Of a stretch of 6,337 nt of DNA, positions 5,148-6,337 are shown one piece after another. The stretch is taken from the NCBI GenBank assembly GCA_014874235.1, contig JACWAC010000066.1, positions 1 to 6,337 on the forward strand, given 5' to 3'. How positions within the stretch are numbered: the stretch's first letter is position 1; the number at the start of each line of letters is the position of its first letter. The DNA is from Thermoplasmatales archaeon. Its GTDB lineage: Archaea; Thermoplasmatota; Thermoplasmata; Thermoplasmatales; GCA-001856825. The notes under the pieces are model-generated. The model saw only the letters and a list, made by a program, of their open reading frames with translations. It had not been told where the DNA came from and searched no databases. The position numbers and the translations under genes are program-made.

Positions 5148-5442
5148 GCTTACCGCCGCCGTCTTTGGCGTGGCCGGATTCCAATTGATTCAGGCCTACA
5201 GCCAGGCGGCGCCGGACCTCAGAACTCTGCGTAATGTAAACAACGATGAGATTGTAAAAAGGCAAATCTTTGATACCGATATTGTCATCGGCGGTTTTGC
5301 CCTGCTGCTGGGGATAATCTGGCTCCGGCAGACACATGATTGGGCGCCGTTAATCCTGATGATGCTGATGTTCAGCCTCGTGTCATTTTATTATCATGGA
5401 CTATATTATACATATCAGGAAAAAGGAGCAGAAAATGGATAA
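5131..5442 (+). CDS. Small multi-pass membrane protein (103 aa)
   Basis: ATG 5131 is preferred to the in-frame GTG at 5122, which adds only His-Ile and increases the overlap with the LysM gene. The 103-residue product has a moderately hydrophobic N-terminal stretch (7-22), a polar loop with PDLRTLRNVNNDEIVKRQIF (28-47), and two strong membrane segments at about 50-66 (Thr-Asp-Ile-Val-Ile-Gly-Gly-Phe and onward) and 71-92 (WAPLILMMLMFSLVSFYYHG). The short RQTHD turn between them makes a hairpin. It follows the wall-hydrolase block, so a holin-like role is worth testing, but a virion membrane protein is equally possible. No family recognised. Confidence 0.7.
   Translation: MDRTAELTAAVFGVAGFQLIQAYSQAAPDLRTLRNVNNDEIVKRQIFDTDIVIGGFALLLGIIWLRQTHDWAPLILMMLMFSLVSFYYHGLYYTYQEKGAENG
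5423..5428 (+). promoter_or_regulatory. Shine-Dalgarno for the 64-aa helical protein
   Basis: AAGGAG inside the preceding gene's end lies six bases before ATG 5435. It picks that start over the upstream in-frame ATG at 5396, which has no SD. Confidence 0.7.
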
Positions 5443-5629
5443 CGGCATTGACCTTGAAGAATACTTTGAGATCAACAGGAATATGCTCTATGAGATACTG
5501 GAGGATTTGAAACAGATCAGGCAACTGCTGGTACATATGGAGGAATTTTATCAGGGGTTGGGCCAGGCCTTCGGTGAAGTGGGCAATTCCCCCCTGGGAA
5601 AAATGATGGGAATTTCGGGCAACGGTTAG
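5435..5629 (+). CDS. Small acidic helical protein (64 aa)
   Basis: The gene overlaps the preceding stop by eight bases. Residues 6-45 are a near-continuous amphipathic helix with heptad-like hydrophobic spacing (LEEYFEINRNMLYEILEDL, then KQIRQLLVHMEEFYQGLGQ), so a coiled-coil dimer or a helix packed against a membrane is likely. The C-terminal part is Gly-rich (GNSPLGKMMGISGNG). No membrane segment, signal or known motif. It sits between a membrane protein and the second lysin; a small assembly or scaffold-like role is only a guess. Confidence 0.7.
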   Translation: MDNGIDLEEYFEINRNMLYEILEDLKQIRQLLVHMEEFYQGLGQAFGEVGNSPLGKMMGISGNG

Positions 5630-5638
5630 GTTGACAGA

Positions 5639-5662
5639 ATGACAAACGGAGATGTCTCACAT
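5639..5662 (+). repeat. N-terminal coding repeat, copy 2 (NGDVSH leader)
   Basis: First eight codons, matching 22 of 24 bases at 1650-1673. The two hosts of the repeat are otherwise unrelated in sequence, though both are predicted membrane proteins. Confidence 0.7.
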
Positions 5663-6328
5663 AAATTAGTAGTAAACCATATAATAAAAGTGCTTAAAGA
5701 TGCGGGTATGTCTCCGGCAGGAATTGCCGGCATCATGGGAAATCTTTATCAGGAATCCGGTTTTAGCCCCACCGCTCAAAATCCCAATGGAGCCTACGGA
5801 ATCGCGCAATGGATGGGTTCCCGCGCGGACGCGCTCAGGGCGTACGCTGCAGCCACAGGCGGAAAAATGGATAGTCTTGACACCCAGTTAGGATTTTTGG
5901 TCAAAGAATCAACGGATATGGGGACTTGGCAAAAAATGGTGAATGCAAAAAGTGCTTCCGACGCCGCCACCATCTGGGAGGGGGAATATGAGCGGTCTGG
6001 CGGGTCCGCCATAAACACACGCATCAGCATAGCCGAGCAAATCTTAAAAGGTTTGAACGACCCCAATTTTGACTGGACGAAACTCAATCCTGCAAGCTGG
6101 ACCAATACTGCCGATAATACTATCAGTTCCGCACTCAATCCGTTCAAGGATATCGCCTCGGCCATCGGCGCCGCCTTTGGCGGCATCAAGACAATTACCG
6201 ATGCCATCACCAGCAGGGCCTGGTGGAAAAGAATCGGCCTCGGACTGGTCGGGGTACTCCTGATTGCAATGGCAATCATTGAAACACAAAAAGGAACCAT
6301 CACAAGTATTGCCTCAAAAGCTGTATAA
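5639..6328 (+). CDS. Membrane-anchored peptidoglycan hydrolase, phage-tail-lysozyme-like
   Basis: The 229-residue product has a lysozyme-like domain at about 9-142: GIAGIMGNLYQESGFSP places the likely catalytic Glu at residue 39, and GAYGIAQWMGSR (51-62) is the conserved Gln-Trp block; LDTQLGFLVKES follows. It is a paralogue of the N-terminal domain at 3940 but has no LysM. Instead, residues 160-191 form an amphipathic region and 199-214 a membrane segment (Ile-Gly-Leu-Gly-Leu-Val-Gly-Val and onward), with the short tail ending SIASKAV. It likely sits in the virion membrane and opens the wall for genome entry, as PRD1 P7 does; this role is inference. The N-terminus MTNGDVSH is shared with the 64-aa membrane protein at 1650. 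The start has only a weak AGG (5628-5630) upstream. Confidence 0.8.
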   Translation: MTNGDVSHKLVVNHIIKVLKDAGMSPAGIAGIMGNLYQESGFSPTAQNPNGAYGIAQWMGSRADALRAYAAATGGKMDSLDTQLGFLVKESTDMGTWQKMVNAKSASDAATIWEGEYERSGGSAINTRISIAEQILKGLNDPNFDWTKLNPASWTNTADNTISSALNPFKDIASAIGAAFGGIKTITDAITSRAWWKRIGLGLVGVLLIAMAIIETQKGTITSIASKAV

Positions 6329-6331
6329 GGA
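6327..6331 (+). promoter_or_regulatory. Possible Shine-Dalgarno of a following gene
   Basis: AAGGA overlaps the last stop codon of the window and is followed by an AT-rich edge. It suggests the same-strand gene series continues to the right. Confidence 0.45.
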
Positions 6332-6337
6332 AATTAT

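Larger units (their letters stand above)
1..6337 (+). mobile_element. DJR-capsid (PRD1-like) virus or provirus, morphogenesis/lysis segment
   Basis: The segment combines a packaging-ATPase C-terminus, a DJR-type major capsid protein, a run of tiny membrane proteins and two virion or lysis peptidoglycan hydrolases, all on one strand and tightly packed. In PRD1-like viruses the A32/FtsK-type ATPase and the DJR capsid gene are hallmark genes and often neighbours, and many small membrane proteins populate the internal vesicle. Nothing tailed-phage-like (terminase, portal, tape measure, baseplate) is seen. No ends, attachment sites, polymerase or replication genes lie in the window, so it cannot be told whether this is a free linear genome, a plasmid-like element or an integrated provirus. 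Assignment to the DJR realm is an inference from sequence character and synteny. Confidence 0.75.

Noticed and set aside
4915..5337. Minus-strand open frame of 140 codons opposite the LysM and membrane genes
   Set aside because: Its sequence is low in recognisable structure, and plus-strand frames here encode a LysM pattern and membrane helices.
5631..5665. TTGACA at 5631-5636, a perfect -35 hexamer just before the second lysin
   Set aside because: No -10-like hexamer lies 16-18 bases downstream (the position reads GTCTCA), and the region is already the start of the gene, so a transcript would lack its start codon.
5794..6303. Minus-strand open frame of 169 codons opposite the second lysin
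   Set aside because: It mirrors a well-supported gene on the plus strand, has no SD, and its translation shows no domain.
1..6337. CRISPR arrays, tRNA or rRNA genes, insertion sequences, attachment sites
   Set aside because: No spaced palindromic repeats, cloverleaf candidates, transposase motifs or terminal inverted repeats were seen; the only repeats are coding ones.

Overview
The window is a compact, single-strand (+) block of 14 genes (the first is cut by the left edge). It reads as the morphogenesis and lysis segment of a virus or integrated viral element of the PRD1-like type: tailless, with an internal membrane and a double-jelly-roll (DJR) capsid, as in Tectiliviricetes. Three things support this. 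A C-terminal piece of an FtsK/HerA-type packaging ATPase lies directly upstream of a 394-residue protein with the sequence character of a DJR major capsid protein, about the length of PRD1 P3. Downstream come many very small proteins with one to three membrane segments, as expected for virions with an inner membrane. No tail, terminase, portal or capsid protease gene is present here.

Layout: packaging ATPase end (1-291), 48-aa membrane protein (295-441), major capsid protein (464-1648), then five small virion-type proteins (1650-3217), four of them with membrane segments and one soluble and Pro/Gly-rich. Next is a cell-wall block: a membrane-anchored LysM protein (3217-3927), a lysozyme-like domain with three LysM repeats (3940-4920) and a small LysM protein in another frame with no normal start codon (about 4917-5147). 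After these come a 103-aa membrane protein, a 64-aa helical protein and a second lysozyme-like protein with a C-terminal membrane anchor (5639-6328). A Shine-Dalgarno-like AAGGA at the right edge suggests that the gene series continues.

Genes are separated by 0-22 bases or overlap, and many have strong SD sequences (AGGAGG-like). No promoter or terminator is visible inside, so the block is probably one transcript. The peptidoglycan hydrolases and LysM domains point to a bacterial host. GC-rich codon use and strong SDs would fit a Gram-positive-type host, but the taxon cannot be fixed from this sequence.

Points most worth a second look: an out-of-frame LysM gene whose start appears to be ATA or ATT overlapping the lysin stop; two paralogous lysozyme domains with different anchoring; an N-terminal octapeptide (M-S/T-NGDVSH) shared, nearly base for base, by a small membrane protein and the membrane-anchored lysin; and five LysM units in three consecutive genes.
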